This document shows positions 1 to 8,822 of a stretch of DNA of 64,000 nt, piece by piece. A model generated the notes under the pieces. That model was given only the letters and a program-made list of their open reading frames with translations, made no database searches and was not told the origin of the DNA. Within the stretch, counting starts at the first letter, position 1; every line of letters starts with the position of its first letter. This stretch comes from Fibrobacter sp. (GTDB lineage: Bacteria > Fibrobacterota > Fibrobacteria > Fibrobacterales > Fibrobacteraceae), in contig JAFZOV010000038.1 in the NCBI GenBank assembly GCA_017550445.1, positions 13,300 to 77,299 of the forward strand, given 5' to 3'. The translations under genes and the position numbers were made by a program.

Positions 1-948
1 CTTGAAGAATTCCCTCAAATCGTCCTTCCAAGTGGTTTCTTGGTGGTTCGCCATTTCAGACGAAAGCTCCGTACTGAGGAGCACATCGACAGGCACCATC
101 ACGTAGGCAGAATCTTTCGCTCCTGCAAAAGCCTTGCTAATTTCAGACTTGGTATCGGGGGTCAAGTTTTCTTGCCAGCTGTAGACACGCTTCTTTTCGC
201 CTGCCACCGGAAGCATCAACGCCGCCGGATGATATCCGTTGATATCGACGGCATTTGCCATCTGCATGGCAAAGAGACCACCCAGGCGCATGCGGTCTCC
301 CTGAGCGACCGACTTTCCGAAAACAAGTTCAGCCTTTTCGACACCGCTTTCGCGGCTAAATTCCATTTCTGCACGGGCAGCATGCAAAATGGACTGGGCA
401 ATGCGCACAGGGTCATCCCTGTAGAGGCCCATTTCTTTCTTGACCTTGTTCAAGCCTTCGATGCGTTCCGAAATCTTGAACGGAATTCCCTGTTCCTGGA
501 ATTTCGAAAGCGTTTCAAGACGTTCGGGGCCAGCGGCGAGCGACAAGTATTCGGCACGGGCCTTTTCGGCCTGCAACTTAACCTGAGCCAAGTCTTCACG
601 GGCAACGCGCACATCTTCGAAAAGGCGGGCTCGTTCCGACATCAAGGCGTCCACCTTTTCTTTGCTTTCGTTGTATTTTTCGTTAAAAAGTTCGCGTTCC
701 TGGTTTGCCGTTTCGCGGTCCTTCCAGCGGGCGGCCACAGCCATGTCGCGCTTTTTGCGGGCTTCTTCAAGGTCAGCCTTCGCGCTGTTCAATGCGGCAC
801 GCTGCTTGACAGCATCTACATCGGCATTCTGCTGAGCAAACGAAAGCGGAGCGAATGTTGCAAGAGCTGCAACTAAGACGAGAGACGAGAGACGAGAGAC
901 GAGAGACCCCATTCCACATTTCACATCATTCCACATTCCAAACTTCAT
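1..948 (-). CDS. TtpC/ExbB-type proton channel protein, N-terminal part (runs off left edge)
   Basis: An open frame of 316 codons runs off the left edge with no stop. The first ATG is at 946-948; an internal ATG at 910-912 gives a cleaner signal peptide (MGSLVSRLSSLVLVAALATF). After signal cleavage near SFA-QQN comes a charged helical, probably coiled-coil periplasmic region. The MotA/TolQ/ExbB channel domain would lie beyond the edge. The call rests on context: it starts directly after a DUF3450 gene, the usual partner of TtpC-like ExbB proteins in energised TonB-type systems. The channel domain itself is not visible. The signal peptide is partly encoded by a 7-nt tandem repeat. Confidence 0.6.
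   Translation of the reverse strand, partial: MKFGMWNDVKCGMGSLVSRLSSLVLVAALATFAPLSFAQQNADVDAVKQRAALNSAKADLEEARKKRDMAVAARWKDRETANQERELFNEKYNESKEKVDALMSERARLFEDVRVAREDLAQVKLQAEKARAEYLSLAAGPERLETLSKFQEQGIPFKISERIEGLNKVKKEMGLYRDDPVRIAQSILHAARAEMEFSRESGVEKAELVFGKSVAQGDRMRLGGLFAMQMANAVDINGYHPAALMLPVAGEKKRVYSWQENLTPDTKSEISKAFAGAKDSAYVMVPVDVLLSTELSSEMANHQETTWKDDLREFFK
878..940. repeat. (ACGAGAG)x4 tandem repeat plus degenerate ATTCCACAT words
   Basis: Four perfect copies of the 7-mer ACGAGAG lie at 878-905, followed by a run of ATTCCACAT/TTCACAT words at 911-939. The repeat sits at a gene junction and extends into the start of the minus-strand TtpC-like gene, where it encodes part of the hydrophobic signal peptide. 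Similar word repeats occur at other junctions in the window. Confidence 0.85.
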
Positions 949-1743
949 TTACTTGCCCTCCTTCGGAATCGTCACAGGAATCGTGACAAGTCTCGGAGCA
1001 GTCTTGCCTTCGGCCACCTTCATCACGTCCTTAAGCACGGTACGCATGGTCAGGTTGTCAGACACATTTTTCCAGGCATAACCGCCATCGGCAGTCCGTG
1101 CAAGCCACAGCACATCGTTGCCATCGTTACTCACGAAGACCGAGGCAACGGCACCGTAACGCAAGAAGGTTCCCGGAACACTACGTGCATCCACCTGCAA
1201 AAAACCCTTGTAAACTTCGGTCGTGTAACCAAGGCGAATGCGGTCATAAAAAACTTCAAGCACGCGGTTCAAACCGTCATCGGCTTCAATCAGGCCCTTA
1301 TGGAGCTGGCTTGCAATTTCTTGAACACTCTTGATTGTTTCTTCATTGCGGTACGGGAAATCCGATTCAAATACGGGAACTAAAGAATCAATGACCAAGG
1401 CCAGGGATTCACCATACTTTGCCTTGCGGTTTTCAAAATACTTGATAGTGCCCAAAGACTTCTGACGGACACTGGCCAAGTTCTGGAGTTCCGCCTTCAG
1501 GGAATCGATTTCCGCCTTCAGGGCCTTGTTCTGAGTCGCAAGGGCCTGCACCTTCTTGCGGCCCACTTCAACAAATTCAGCATGGCGTTTCTTTTCGGCA
1601 TCATGAAGCGATTTTTCGCGAGCCGTTTCAGCCTCCACCGCCTTAATCTGGCGACGGACTATTTCTACCGTTTCCTGCGCCTGCGAAACAACGCCCGCAA
1701 GGCTCAAGCAAAGGAATATCTTGGTCAGTAAATGAAATTTCAT
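949..1743 (-). CDS. DUF3450 family periplasmic protein
   Basis: About 264 residues from the ATG at 1741-1743, chosen because it opens a clean signal peptide (MKFHLLTKIFLCLSLAGVV, cleavage near SQA-QE). The frame extends further upstream but adds only an unlikely leader. A long charged coiled coil follows (about residues 25-110), then a globular part with the DUF3450-type pattern of FPYRNEET and a C-terminal segment rich in DVLWLARTADGGYAW. The family is usually encoded with ExbB/TolQ-like channels, and the next gene downstream is of that kind, starting at the base after this stop. It probably helps assemble or regulate an energised outer-membrane transport complex. The exact role of the family is not established. 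Confidence 0.8.
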   Translation of the reverse strand: MKFHLLTKIFLCLSLAGVVSQAQETVEIVRRQIKAVEAETAREKSLHDAEKKRHAEFVEVGRKKVQALATQNKALKAEIDSLKAELQNLASVRQKSLGTIKYFENRKAKYGESLALVIDSLVPVFESDFPYRNEETIKSVQEIASQLHKGLIEADDGLNRVLEVFYDRIRLGYTTEVYKGFLQVDARSVPGTFLRYGAVASVFVSNDGNDVLWLARTADGGYAWKNVSDNLTMRTVLKDVMKVAEGKTAPRLVTIPVTIPKEGK

Positions 1744-1820
1744 ATGCGAAAAAATACAAAGAACCGCGGCCCAAAGACCACGGTTTCTTTGCAAAATCAG
1801 CGATTTTTACGCGAAAAAGA

Positions 1821-2558
1821 CTACTTCTTGGAATCCTTGAAGTACTGAGCCGTATTCTTGGCGCCGGCCTTCTTCAAAGCCTTAATCAAGCGGGTATAGC
1901 CTTCGTTGGTAGCCCAGTCAAGCACAGAGTAGCCCTGGCCGCACTTGGCGTTCACATCGACACCCTTGTTGATGAGGAACATCATGGCGTCATAGTTACC
2001 GTTCTTCACAGTCCAGTGAATCGGCAAGTAACCGTCAGCGCTGCGGGAATCGAGCGGAGCACCGGCTTCGGCCAAAACTTCGAGCATGTCAACCTTGCCA
2101 GTCTTTGCGGCGAGGAGAACTGCGGTACCGAGAGTCTGGGTTTCAGCACCTTCGGCCTTGAGCTGAGTGAGGAGACGGTTCACAACGTCCTTGTTGCCCA
2201 TCATCACGGCGTTGTCGAGCACGGCTTCACCGTTGCCGTTCTTCACGTCGGCCTTTGCACCATGTTCAAACAAGTAGTTGAGCACAACCATGTTGCCCTT
2301 GTTGGCGGCGATGGCCACAGCGTTGTTGCCGTTGTCTGCCGGAGCGTCAATTTCGAAAGAAGCCTGCAAGAAGAGAGTCATCTTGGCGGTATCGCCGCTC
2401 ACTGCATAAGACACAAACTGGTTCGGGGTAAAGGGAATCTGTTGCTTGGTCAGGTACTTGCGCACGGACTGCGGATCGTTCGGGTCCATTTTATCGTTAC
2501 AACCGGTAACGGAAACCATCAATGCGGCGGCGCAAAGGGCCAACAACTGCTTTTTCAT
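1821..2558 (-). CDS. Ankyrin-repeat lipoprotein
   Basis: 245 residues from ATG 2556-2558, preceded by GGAG at a suitable distance. The signal peptide MKKQLLALCAAALMVSVTGC ends in a lipobox (VTGC), so the mature protein is lipid-anchored. From about residue 70 come ankyrin repeats with the typical G-NNAVAIAANKGNMVVLNYL and GYLPIHWTVKNGNYDAMMFL pattern, about five in tandem. Ankyrin repeats bind protein partners; no enzymatic domain is seen. The envelope location fits the adjacent DUF3450/TtpC genes, which point the same way. The partner is unknown. Confidence 0.88.
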   Translation of the reverse strand: MKKQLLALCAAALMVSVTGCNDKMDPNDPQSVRKYLTKQQIPFTPNQFVSYAVSGDTAKMTLFLQASFEIDAPADNGNNAVAIAANKGNMVVLNYLFEHGAKADVKNGNGEAVLDNAVMMGNKDVVNRLLTQLKAEGAETQTLGTAVLLAAKTGKVDMLEVLAEAGAPLDSRSADGYLPIHWTVKNGNYDAMMFLINKGVDVNAKCGQGYSVLDWATNEGYTRLIKALKKAGAKNTAQYFKDSKK

Positions 2559-2714
2559 AAAATTCTGCTCCAAATGAGGTTTTTCTTAATTTTGGTCTAA
2601 AAAATAATCAATTTTTGGGCAATAAACACAAAAAAACTCTATTTAGAACTTTTTTTTACCAAAATATCCCCCACACCTCCACAGCCCCTTTTTCCGGTTT
2701 TACGCAATCCTTTA

Positions 2715-2720
2715 TATATT
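2715..2720 (+). promoter_or_regulatory. -10-like TATATT, 6 nt before a start codon
   Basis: TATATT ends only 6 nt before the ATG at 2727, with no ribosome binding site between. A transcript starting about 7 nt after this box would be leaderless or nearly so. No good -35 match is visible. The 153-nt spacer 2574-2726 also serves the divergent ankyrin gene. Confidence 0.45.
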
Positions 2721-2726
2721 TATGCC

Positions 2727-3509
2727 ATGAGAAAGAGAATTTTTACACTGATTTTGCTTTTTAGCACCCTCACCTTCGCCGATAGAATTGTCATAGACAC
2801 TTCCATGGCGACCTCCACCGAAAACGACTACAAGGATTTCGAAGACCGAGGATCATTCGGTCCCTACGTTGAATTCTCCAACATCAAGATGAAAAACGTG
2901 GTGTATTCCTACAAAGTCAACGGCATCAAGGAAGACATCAATATCGACAACACCTACATTTACGGTGCCTCGGGAAGCCTCCCTCTTACAGAATGGTTCG
3001 ACATTTACCTGATGGCCGGCTACCAGTACTTGGGAATAAGCCACAAGCCCCGCAACAGGGACAAAGCCTACCAGCTGCTCGCCGAAGAACTAGAATTTGC
3101 AGACGATTTTTTCGAAGCCTCGTTTGATTCCACCGATATCGAAGGCCGCCACGAAATCCACACCGCCCTTTTCCAGCTGGGCTTCGATTTCGCGCTGCCG
3201 CTGGTAATGAACTACAGGCATCAATTCATGATCAAGCTTTATGCTTTTGGCGGTGCCGTATTCGGCAAAACCTTCTTCGGTGACGACACCAAGTTCACCT
3301 CCCCCGCCATTTACGGATACGCCTACGGCGCAGGAGTCCGTATGGCCTGGCATAGTTTCTTCCTTTCTTCGGGCTTCAGAAATAGCCACGAATACTTCCA
3401 CACTTATTTCGAACGCAAGACAGGAACCGATCGCGAAAACGACGAATTCATGCTCGATTTCGACACGTATTTCCAGCCCTACGTAAGCCTCGGAATTACG
3501 CTGTTCTAA
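2727..3509 (+). CDS. Putative outer membrane beta-barrel protein
   Basis: 260 residues with a signal peptide (MRKRIFTLILLFSTLTFA-DR). The rest has alternating aromatic/polar segments (VKNGIK..., YDIYLMAGYQYLGI, FGFDFALPL, RMAWHSFFLSSGF) and ends PYVSLGITLF. A C-terminal phenylalanine is typical of BAM-inserted barrels. I do not recognise a named family. It converges end to end with the lytic transglycosylase gene: its stop and that gene's stop abut, leaving no room for a separate terminator. Confidence 0.6.
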   Translation: MRKRIFTLILLFSTLTFADRIVIDTSMATSTENDYKDFEDRGSFGPYVEFSNIKMKNVVYSYKVNGIKEDINIDNTYIYGASGSLPLTEWFDIYLMAGYQYLGISHKPRNRDKAYQLLAEELEFADDFFEASFDSTDIEGRHEIHTALFQLGFDFALPLVMNYRHQFMIKLYAFGGAVFGKTFFGDDTKFTSPAIYGYAYGAGVRMAWHSFFLSSGFRNSHEYFHTYFERKTGTDRENDEFMLDFDTYFQPYVSLGITLF

Positions 3510-5744
3510 TTACTGCTTGATTTTCAGCTTTTCACCGACCTTGATCTTGGTGTCCGTCAGGTCGTTCCACTTCACGATTTCTTCGATGGTCACCTTATAT
3601 TGGCGAGCGATGTCCCAGAGACCCTCGCCTTTTTTGACGGTGTGAACCTTGAGACCCGTATCTTGCGGGGTACCGGCCACTTTCAACTTCTGCCCAACGC
3701 TCAAGTTGGTAGAATTTCCCATGTTGTTCAGTTCCTGGATTTTTGCCACGCTAGTCCCGAACTTGCGAGAAATACTGGTCAAATTATCCCCGGACTGAAC
3801 CGTATAAACAGAAGTCTTTTCGTTCGAAGTTTTCGGCTTGGAGGCGGTCTTCGTTTCGGACTTGGCAGTCTTCTTGTCAGCCTTTTTGCGCACGTATTCG
3901 GGAATTACCAGGGAATCGCCCACAGAAAGGCGGCGGCTAAAGCCCTGATTTTCCTGCATAAGCATCACGACCGGGACATCGAAAGTCTTGGCAATGGCCG
4001 CAAAGGAATCCCCTTCACGAACAACATACTTTTCGCCCTTGGCCATTTTCGGGCGGTTATTTTCAACCTGGGGCTTCGGTTCGGGTTTAGATACCACCAA
4101 GGTATCCCCTTCTTTAATGAAGGATGCTGCATCCAGGGAATTCCAGGAGCGGACAGAATCCTGAGAAATACCGAACTTACGGGCTACAGAGGCAATATTG
4201 TCGGAAGGCTGAACGATATAGGTACGGACCTTTTCGGGCTTTTTGCCGCGGTTGGCCTTGGGCTTGGGAGTCACCTTGATGGGAATCAACAGGGACTGGC
4301 CCGCGCGAATGCGGGTATTCTTCATGTCGTTGGCCTGTTGCAACTCGGAAACCTTGATACCGTACTGACGCGCAATCATCCCCAGATTTTCGCCCTTGCG
4401 GACCTTGTGGTGGTGCCAGCTTGAAAAATTATTTTTTTCCATCTTGTCGTAGCCATCGACAAAGGCGGCACGGGTTCCCACCGGCAGGCGCAACAGGTAA
4501 GATTCCTTGTTCGGCGGCGTGCACCACTTGACCAATTCCATATTCAAGACGCGCAGCGTATCTTCGGTGACATTCAAAAGCTTAGCCACTTCTTCCAGCG
4601 GGAAAGAATCATACACCGTCACCGTATCGAAATCGGGCTGATAAGTTTTTTCCACCGTCATTTCGTACTGTTCGGGATAATGGCCAATTACCATAGCAGC
4701 CAAAATGCGCGGCACATAGCGCATGGTTTCCTTGGGGAGTTCCAAGTCCCAATAAGTAACGGCAAGAGAGGTGTCGCGGGTAGAATCCTGCTGCATTTCG
4801 CGGACGAGCCTGCGCACGCGACCTTCGCCGCAGTTGTAGGCAGCCATGGCCAACAGCCAGTCCCCAAATTCATCATGCAGTCGGTTCAAGTACCTAAGAG
4901 CAGCCATGGTCGCCTTTTCCGGATTGCGACGCATATCTACCCAGTAATCCACTTCCAGGCCGTAGCGTTTGCCGGTTTCGGGAATAAACTGCCACATGCC
5001 CGACGCCTTGGCGCGGCTATAGGCCTTGACCTTGAAGCCCGATTCTACCAGAGCCAGGTAAATCAAGTCGCGCGGCATTTTCGCCCCGTCCAGCTGGGCG
5101 TAAATCAAGGAATCGTAGGCCGTCTTACGGTTCAGGGAGCCTTCCATAAATGCGCGGGCAGTCGTAGTCATGTAGTAGATTTCCTGCTGCACGCGGTCGT
5201 TAAAGCTCACGGGGAGAGTAAACTGCGATACATCCAAAGTATCCAGGAAACTTTCGATTACCTGAAGGGCGGCACTGTCGGCCTCGCTTTCATCCAAAGC
5301 ATCGATACCTTCGATGGACACTTCGTTTCGCGTATAGTTATCGGCGCTCTGGCCCATTTCCGCTACATTGGGATACACTTCATCCAAGGCACGCACAATA
5401 CGGAGGGGCATCTTGACCCGGTAAGCAGAATCTTCGGCGGCAGAAACATTCTTGTAGGTAGAATCGAACTTTTCGGACACCAGCTGCCTTAAGGATTCGT
5501 CCAGATAATGCCTTGCCAGGAGCCATTCCTGGTTATCCATAGCCTGCAAAGCGTACTGGTAATAGGTCCAAGAGGGGCGAATGGCCAAGGAATCCGAAAT
5601 TTTTTCTTTAAGGGCCCTTTCCGAAAAAGATTCCGTATCGGGAGGAATAGCGGCCTCTACTTTTGGAGTCGTGTCAGGCTTGCTCGCACAACCAGCCATA
5701 ACCAAAAGCAATAAAGAAAATATACCCGAAACGAAATAGTTCAT
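3510..5744 (-). CDS. MltD-like membrane-bound lytic transglycosylase with five LysM domains
   Basis: 744 residues. A lipoprotein signal (MNYFVSGIFSLLLLVMAGC) gives a lipid-anchored periplasmic enzyme. The SLT domain lies about residues 215-335, with the catalytic Glu in LALVESGFKVKAYS (about residue 233) and the usual SGMWQFIPETG and AAYNCGEGRV motifs. Five LysM modules follow from about residue 443 to the end, each with the YxVxxGDxLxxIAxxxG core, separated by Lys/Pro/Thr linkers. E. coli MltD has fewer LysM modules, so this is an extended version. It should cleave peptidoglycan glycan strands to anhydromuropeptides. The gene begins directly after the stop of a small membrane-protein gene. 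Confidence 0.93.
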   Translation of the reverse strand: MNYFVSGIFSLLLLVMAGCASKPDTTPKVEAAIPPDTESFSERALKEKISDSLAIRPSWTYYQYALQAMDNQEWLLARHYLDESLRQLVSEKFDSTYKNVSAAEDSAYRVKMPLRIVRALDEVYPNVAEMGQSADNYTRNEVSIEGIDALDESEADSAALQVIESFLDTLDVSQFTLPVSFNDRVQQEIYYMTTTARAFMEGSLNRKTAYDSLIYAQLDGAKMPRDLIYLALVESGFKVKAYSRAKASGMWQFIPETGKRYGLEVDYWVDMRRNPEKATMAALRYLNRLHDEFGDWLLAMAAYNCGEGRVRRLVREMQQDSTRDTSLAVTYWDLELPKETMRYVPRILAAMVIGHYPEQYEMTVEKTYQPDFDTVTVYDSFPLEEVAKLLNVTEDTLRVLNMELVKWCTPPNKESYLLRLPVGTRAAFVDGYDKMEKNNFSSWHHHKVRKGENLGMIARQYGIKVSELQQANDMKNTRIRAGQSLLIPIKVTPKPKANRGKKPEKVRTYIVQPSDNIASVARKFGISQDSVRSWNSLDAASFIKEGDTLVVSKPEPKPQVENNRPKMAKGEKYVVREGDSFAAIAKTFDVPVVMLMQENQGFSRRLSVGDSLVIPEYVRKKADKKTAKSETKTASKPKTSNEKTSVYTVQSGDNLTSISRKFGTSVAKIQELNNMGNSTNLSVGQKLKVAGTPQDTGLKVHTVKKGEGLWDIARQYKVTIEEIVKWNDLTDTKIKVGEKLKIKQ

Positions 5745-5903
5745 CTAATTTCCAGTTACCTTTTCTACACCAAACCAAATGACTCCCGCCAGGACAAAGG
5801 CGGCAATCATCTGTAAAACAATAATGATACGATTAATTCGGTAAGCTTTTTGAGACTTACGGTGCCAGGACGGCAGTTCCTGTTTTTCTTCAATTTCCTT
5901 CAT
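5745..5903 (-). CDS. Small single-pass membrane protein (52 aa)
   Basis: A short frame from ATG 5901-5903 to TAG 5745-5747 encodes MKEIEEKQELPSWHRKSQKA, then a basic stretch (YRINR), then one hydrophobic helix (about residues 26-46) and a short VEKVTGN tail. It has a charged cytosolic N-terminus and one membrane span. The stop codon directly precedes the ATG of the MltD-like gene, so the two are almost certainly cotranscribed. A TATATT box lies 9 nt upstream of the start. No family is recognised; it could anchor or regulate the transglycosylase. Confidence 0.6.
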   Translation of the reverse strand: MKEIEEKQELPSWHRKSQKAYRINRIIIVLQMIAAFVLAGVIWFGVEKVTGN

Positions 5904-5912
5904 TCCGCTAGA

Positions 5913-5918
5913 AATATA
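5913..5918 (-). promoter_or_regulatory. -10-like TATATT, 9 nt before the 52-aa ORF
   Basis: On the minus strand TATATT is followed by 9 nt and the ATG at 5903. There is no Shine-Dalgarno sequence in the gap. This supports the small gene being real and suggests a very short 5' UTR. Confidence 0.4.
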
Positions 5919-5961
5919 GTAATTAGCATGAATGAGAAATTTCTATGTTATAGACAGAGTT

Positions 5962-8097
5962 ATGAAAAAGCTGTTTGCCGCACTATGCCTATTGACGATT
6001 CCGGTCCTTGCCCAGGTCGGGATTGTAAAGTCTACAAGCGGCATTCACGCCCCATCGGCAAAGACAAACCCTCAAGGCAACCTGTATATTTCGGGCTCCT
6101 TCGAAATGGCAAGTGACGGAAACACCCTGAGCCTAAACGACGGCTACACCGATTCCAAAGGAAACTTTGTCGCCCTCAACAACAATACGCCATCTAACGA
6201 CGAAACCTTTTTCATGAGTTTTGCCGTTCTGGACAACCTGGAACTGGGATTTTCACTACCGGTTCACTACGAGGGCTACATCAGCAATACGGACCTGGAC
6301 GGAATCGGTCTCGGAGACATACAGTTGTCCGCCAAGGGCTCTATTCCTGTAAACGAATGGTTTTACTTGGGTGGAAGCGCCGAAATTATAATCCCTACAG
6401 GGTCTACAGAAAAGGGATTCCGCCCGAGACACCGCTGGTATGTCAAAAACGACGGTGACGCCTACGCATTCACCGCCAACAACGGCGCAACCGACATTGT
6501 CATCCATTATACCTTTGACTTAAGGCAATACCTGGTTTTCAACGGCTACACCGGAGTCTTGAACGATTTCCAGACCAAGGATAAATATTTGCTCTGGGGC
6601 GTGGGCGTCAATGTATTCCCCGAAAAAACGGCCACCCTCATCTTCGAAGCCTCTGGAGAAAGCCCCTTACGTTCCACCCACTGGGGAAGGCATTTCTTGA
6701 ACAGCCCCTTTAAATTGACCCCGGGCCTACGCATCAACCTTCCCAGCCAAACCTACCTCACCCTTTCGGGAGATATCGGATTCCATTACTTTAAGAATCT
6801 GGATGACGAAGACGCCTTGCAAGTCAATCTGAAATCTGGCGGAGAAAATCTTTATTACCCCATGGCAGGTTCCCCGGAACTGGGTATCGCCATTTCTTTG
6901 AGCAAGATCATTGACTTCAGCTGGAATGACGACGACCACGACGGAGTTATCGACCGCAAGGACATGTGCCCCAACACCTTGAAGGGACAAGCGGTAAACA
7001 ACCGCGGATGCCCCGTGGACGAAGACCTAGACGGAGTTTTGAACATCGTTGACCTGTGTCCCAATACTCCCATGGGACTAGAAGTCGACTACAACGGTTG
7101 CCCCCTGGACCATGACAACGACGGCGTTGCCGATTACCTCGACAAGTGCCCCAACACCGAAGAAGGCTTTGCCGTAGATTCTACCGGCTGTATGCTCGAC
7201 TCCGATGGCGACGGCATTGACGACAACAACGACAAATGCAACGAAACGCCCACCGGCGAACCCGTCGGAAAAGACGGCTGCCCCCTGGACCAGGACCACG
7301 ACGGCATTACAAACGACTTGGACCAATGCCCCGACACCCCCGAAGGCATTTCCATCGACAAACGCGGCTGCCCGCTAGACTTTGACGGCGATGGCGTTCC
7401 CGACGACCTTGACAAATGCCCCAACAGTAAGCTTGGCGAACTCGTCGGCGAATCGGGATGCCCGCTAGACACCGACAAGGACGGCGTCCCTGACACGAAG
7501 GACGCATGCGCCGACACTCCCGAAGGCGTAACGGTGAACATTGACGGATGCCGCATCGACCAAGATGGCGATGGTATTTTCGATGAAGACGACAAGTGCC
7601 CCGGCACTCCCGAAGGCGCCCCCATCGACAGCCTGGGCTGTCCCCTGGATTCCGACGATGACGGCGTGGCAGATTGGGCGGACCAGTGCCCAGGTACCCA
7701 GGCAGGAGCATTCATCGACATTTCGGGTTGCCCCACCAATCCCAGGCAGAACTTCAACATTTTCGCCAAACAGATCCGGTTTAAGGGCCAAGACACCGTT
7801 CTGTACAATTCCAGCTATACCGCCCTGAACGACATCGTTTACCACATGCGCCAATACCCCGTAAACCTAGAAATCCAGTGTTCGGCAAGCGATGCCTCCG
7901 GTGAAAACGCAATGCGCGTTTCAAGCGAACGCGCCGAGCACATTTACAATTATTTGGTAAAGAAAGGCATCAGCAAGGACCGCCTCAAATTCCAAGGCTT
8001 TGGCAAAAAACTTCCGCCTACACTGACTCAAAAGAACGAGAGCACCGACGTCATTCGCTTTATTCCTAGCAGAGAAACCGAACCTGCTAAGAAGTAA
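5962..8097 (+). CDS. OmpA-family protein with nine thrombospondin type-3 repeats
   Basis: 711 residues from ATG 5962, chosen because it opens the signal peptide MKKLFAALCLLTIPVLAQ and follows a TATAGA box 7 nt away; an in-frame ATG at 5932 adds ten residues. Residues about 20-320 look like an outer-membrane beta-barrel. Residues about 320-595 hold nine Ca-binding TSP3 repeats of about 30 residues (DxDxDGxxDxxDxCPxTPxG...GCPLD). Residues about 600-711 form an OmpA C-terminal peptidoglycan-binding domain (SSERAEHIYNYLVKKGI, FQGFGKKLPP). It probably links the outer membrane to the wall across a long calcium-stiffened spacer. Confidence 0.92.
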   Translation: MKKLFAALCLLTIPVLAQVGIVKSTSGIHAPSAKTNPQGNLYISGSFEMASDGNTLSLNDGYTDSKGNFVALNNNTPSNDETFFMSFAVLDNLELGFSLPVHYEGYISNTDLDGIGLGDIQLSAKGSIPVNEWFYLGGSAEIIIPTGSTEKGFRPRHRWYVKNDGDAYAFTANNGATDIVIHYTFDLRQYLVFNGYTGVLNDFQTKDKYLLWGVGVNVFPEKTATLIFEASGESPLRSTHWGRHFLNSPFKLTPGLRINLPSQTYLTLSGDIGFHYFKNLDDEDALQVNLKSGGENLYYPMAGSPELGIAISLSKIIDFSWNDDDHDGVIDRKDMCPNTLKGQAVNNRGCPVDEDLDGVLNIVDLCPNTPMGLEVDYNGCPLDHDNDGVADYLDKCPNTEEGFAVDSTGCMLDSDGDGIDDNNDKCNETPTGEPVGKDGCPLDQDHDGITNDLDQCPDTPEGISIDKRGCPLDFDGDGVPDDLDKCPNSKLGELVGESGCPLDTDKDGVPDTKDACADTPEGVTVNIDGCRIDQDGDGIFDEDDKCPGTPEGAPIDSLGCPLDSDDDGVADWADQCPGTQAGAFIDISGCPTNPRQNFNIFAKQIRFKGQDTVLYNSSYTALNDIVYHMRQYPVNLEIQCSASDASGENAMRVSSERAEHIYNYLVKKGISKDRLKFQGFGKKLPPTLTQKNESTDVIRFIPSRETEPAKK

Positions 8098-8148
8098 CTA
8101 TAACTTTTTTCTATATTTGGGCTTCCCCAAACAAAAAAAGGATTTCTT

Positions 8149-8751
8149 ATGAAGATTGCCGACAAGACCGTTGTCCAGATGCACTACACCCTGACCTCCG
8201 ACGAAGGCAAGGTCATCGATTCCTCCGAAGGCCGCGACCCGCTGCAGTACATTCAGGGCGCCCACATGATCGTGGTGGGTCTTGAAAAGGCTATGGTCGG
8301 CCACGATGTCGGCGACAAGTTCGACGTCAAGGTGATTCCCTCTGAAGGCTACGGCGAATACAACGAAGAAATGACCCAGGAAGTTCCGCTGGACGTTTTC
8401 CAGGGAGTAGACAAGGTCGTGGAAGGCATGATGTTCTACGCCCAGACGCCCGCAGGCCCGATGCCGATTCGCGTAAAGTCCGTCGCAGAAAAGACTGCCG
8501 TGATTGACGCCAACCATGAACTCGCCGGCCAGAACCTGAACTTCGCCATCGAAGTTGTGTCAGTGCGCGAAGCCACCGAAGAAGAACTGAACCCCGGTCA
8601 CCACTGCTGCTGCGGCGGCAAGGGCGAAGGCGAATGCAAGTGCGGCGAAGAAGGCCACGAATGCGAATGTGGCGGCGAAGGCCACAAGGAAAACTGCGAC
8701 GGTAACGGTGGTTGCGGTTGCCCCAACCACGACAAGCACCACGGTAAATAA
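8149..8751 (+). CDS. SlyD-like FKBP peptidyl-prolyl isomerase with Cys/His-rich tail
   Basis: 200 residues. Residues 1-145 form an FKBP/SlyD fold with an IF-domain insertion (VQMHYTLTSDEGKVIDSSEG, ALEKAMVGHDVGDKFDV-type, DANHELAGQNLNF). From residue 150 the tail is dominated by Cys, His, Gly and Glu (HHCCCGGKGEGECKCGEEGH and onward), similar in kind to the metal-binding tail of E. coli SlyD. It should catalyse prolyl cis/trans isomerisation in the cytoplasm and bind Ni or other soft metals. A TATATT box (8112-8117) precedes it, with AAAGGA just before the ATG, so unlike its neighbours it has a leader and ribosome binding site. A strong terminator follows. Confidence 0.93.
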   Translation: MKIADKTVVQMHYTLTSDEGKVIDSSEGRDPLQYIQGAHMIVVGLEKAMVGHDVGDKFDVKVIPSEGYGEYNEEMTQEVPLDVFQGVDKVVEGMMFYAQTPAGPMPIRVKSVAEKTAVIDANHELAGQNLNFAIEVVSVREATEEELNPGHHCCCGGKGEGECKCGEEGHECECGGEGHKENCDGNGGCGCPNHDKHHGK

Positions 8752-8774
8752 CTAGGAATTAGAATCTAGGAACT

Positions 8775-8801
8775 AAAAAAGCAGGCTTCGCCTGCTTTTT
8801 T
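8775..8801 (+). terminator. Rho-independent terminator
   Basis: A GCAGGC/GCCTGC stem with a TTC-type loop is flanked by an A-run on the left and a T-run on the right. It ends the FKBP gene and may act in both directions. Confidence 0.9.
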
Positions 8802-8822
8802 CAATTAATATAGAGTAGTCAA

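Noticed and set aside
40..876. A long + strand open frame at the left edge
   Set aside because: It lies opposite the minus-strand TtpC-like frame, which has a signal peptide and continues off the edge. The + frame gives Phe/His/Arg-rich text with no motif.
6920..7740. CRISPR or DNA satellite in the OmpA-type gene
   Set aside because: The repeats are in-frame 30-residue calcium-binding TSP3 units with diverged DNA, not spacer-repeat arrays. I saw no CRISPR array in the window.
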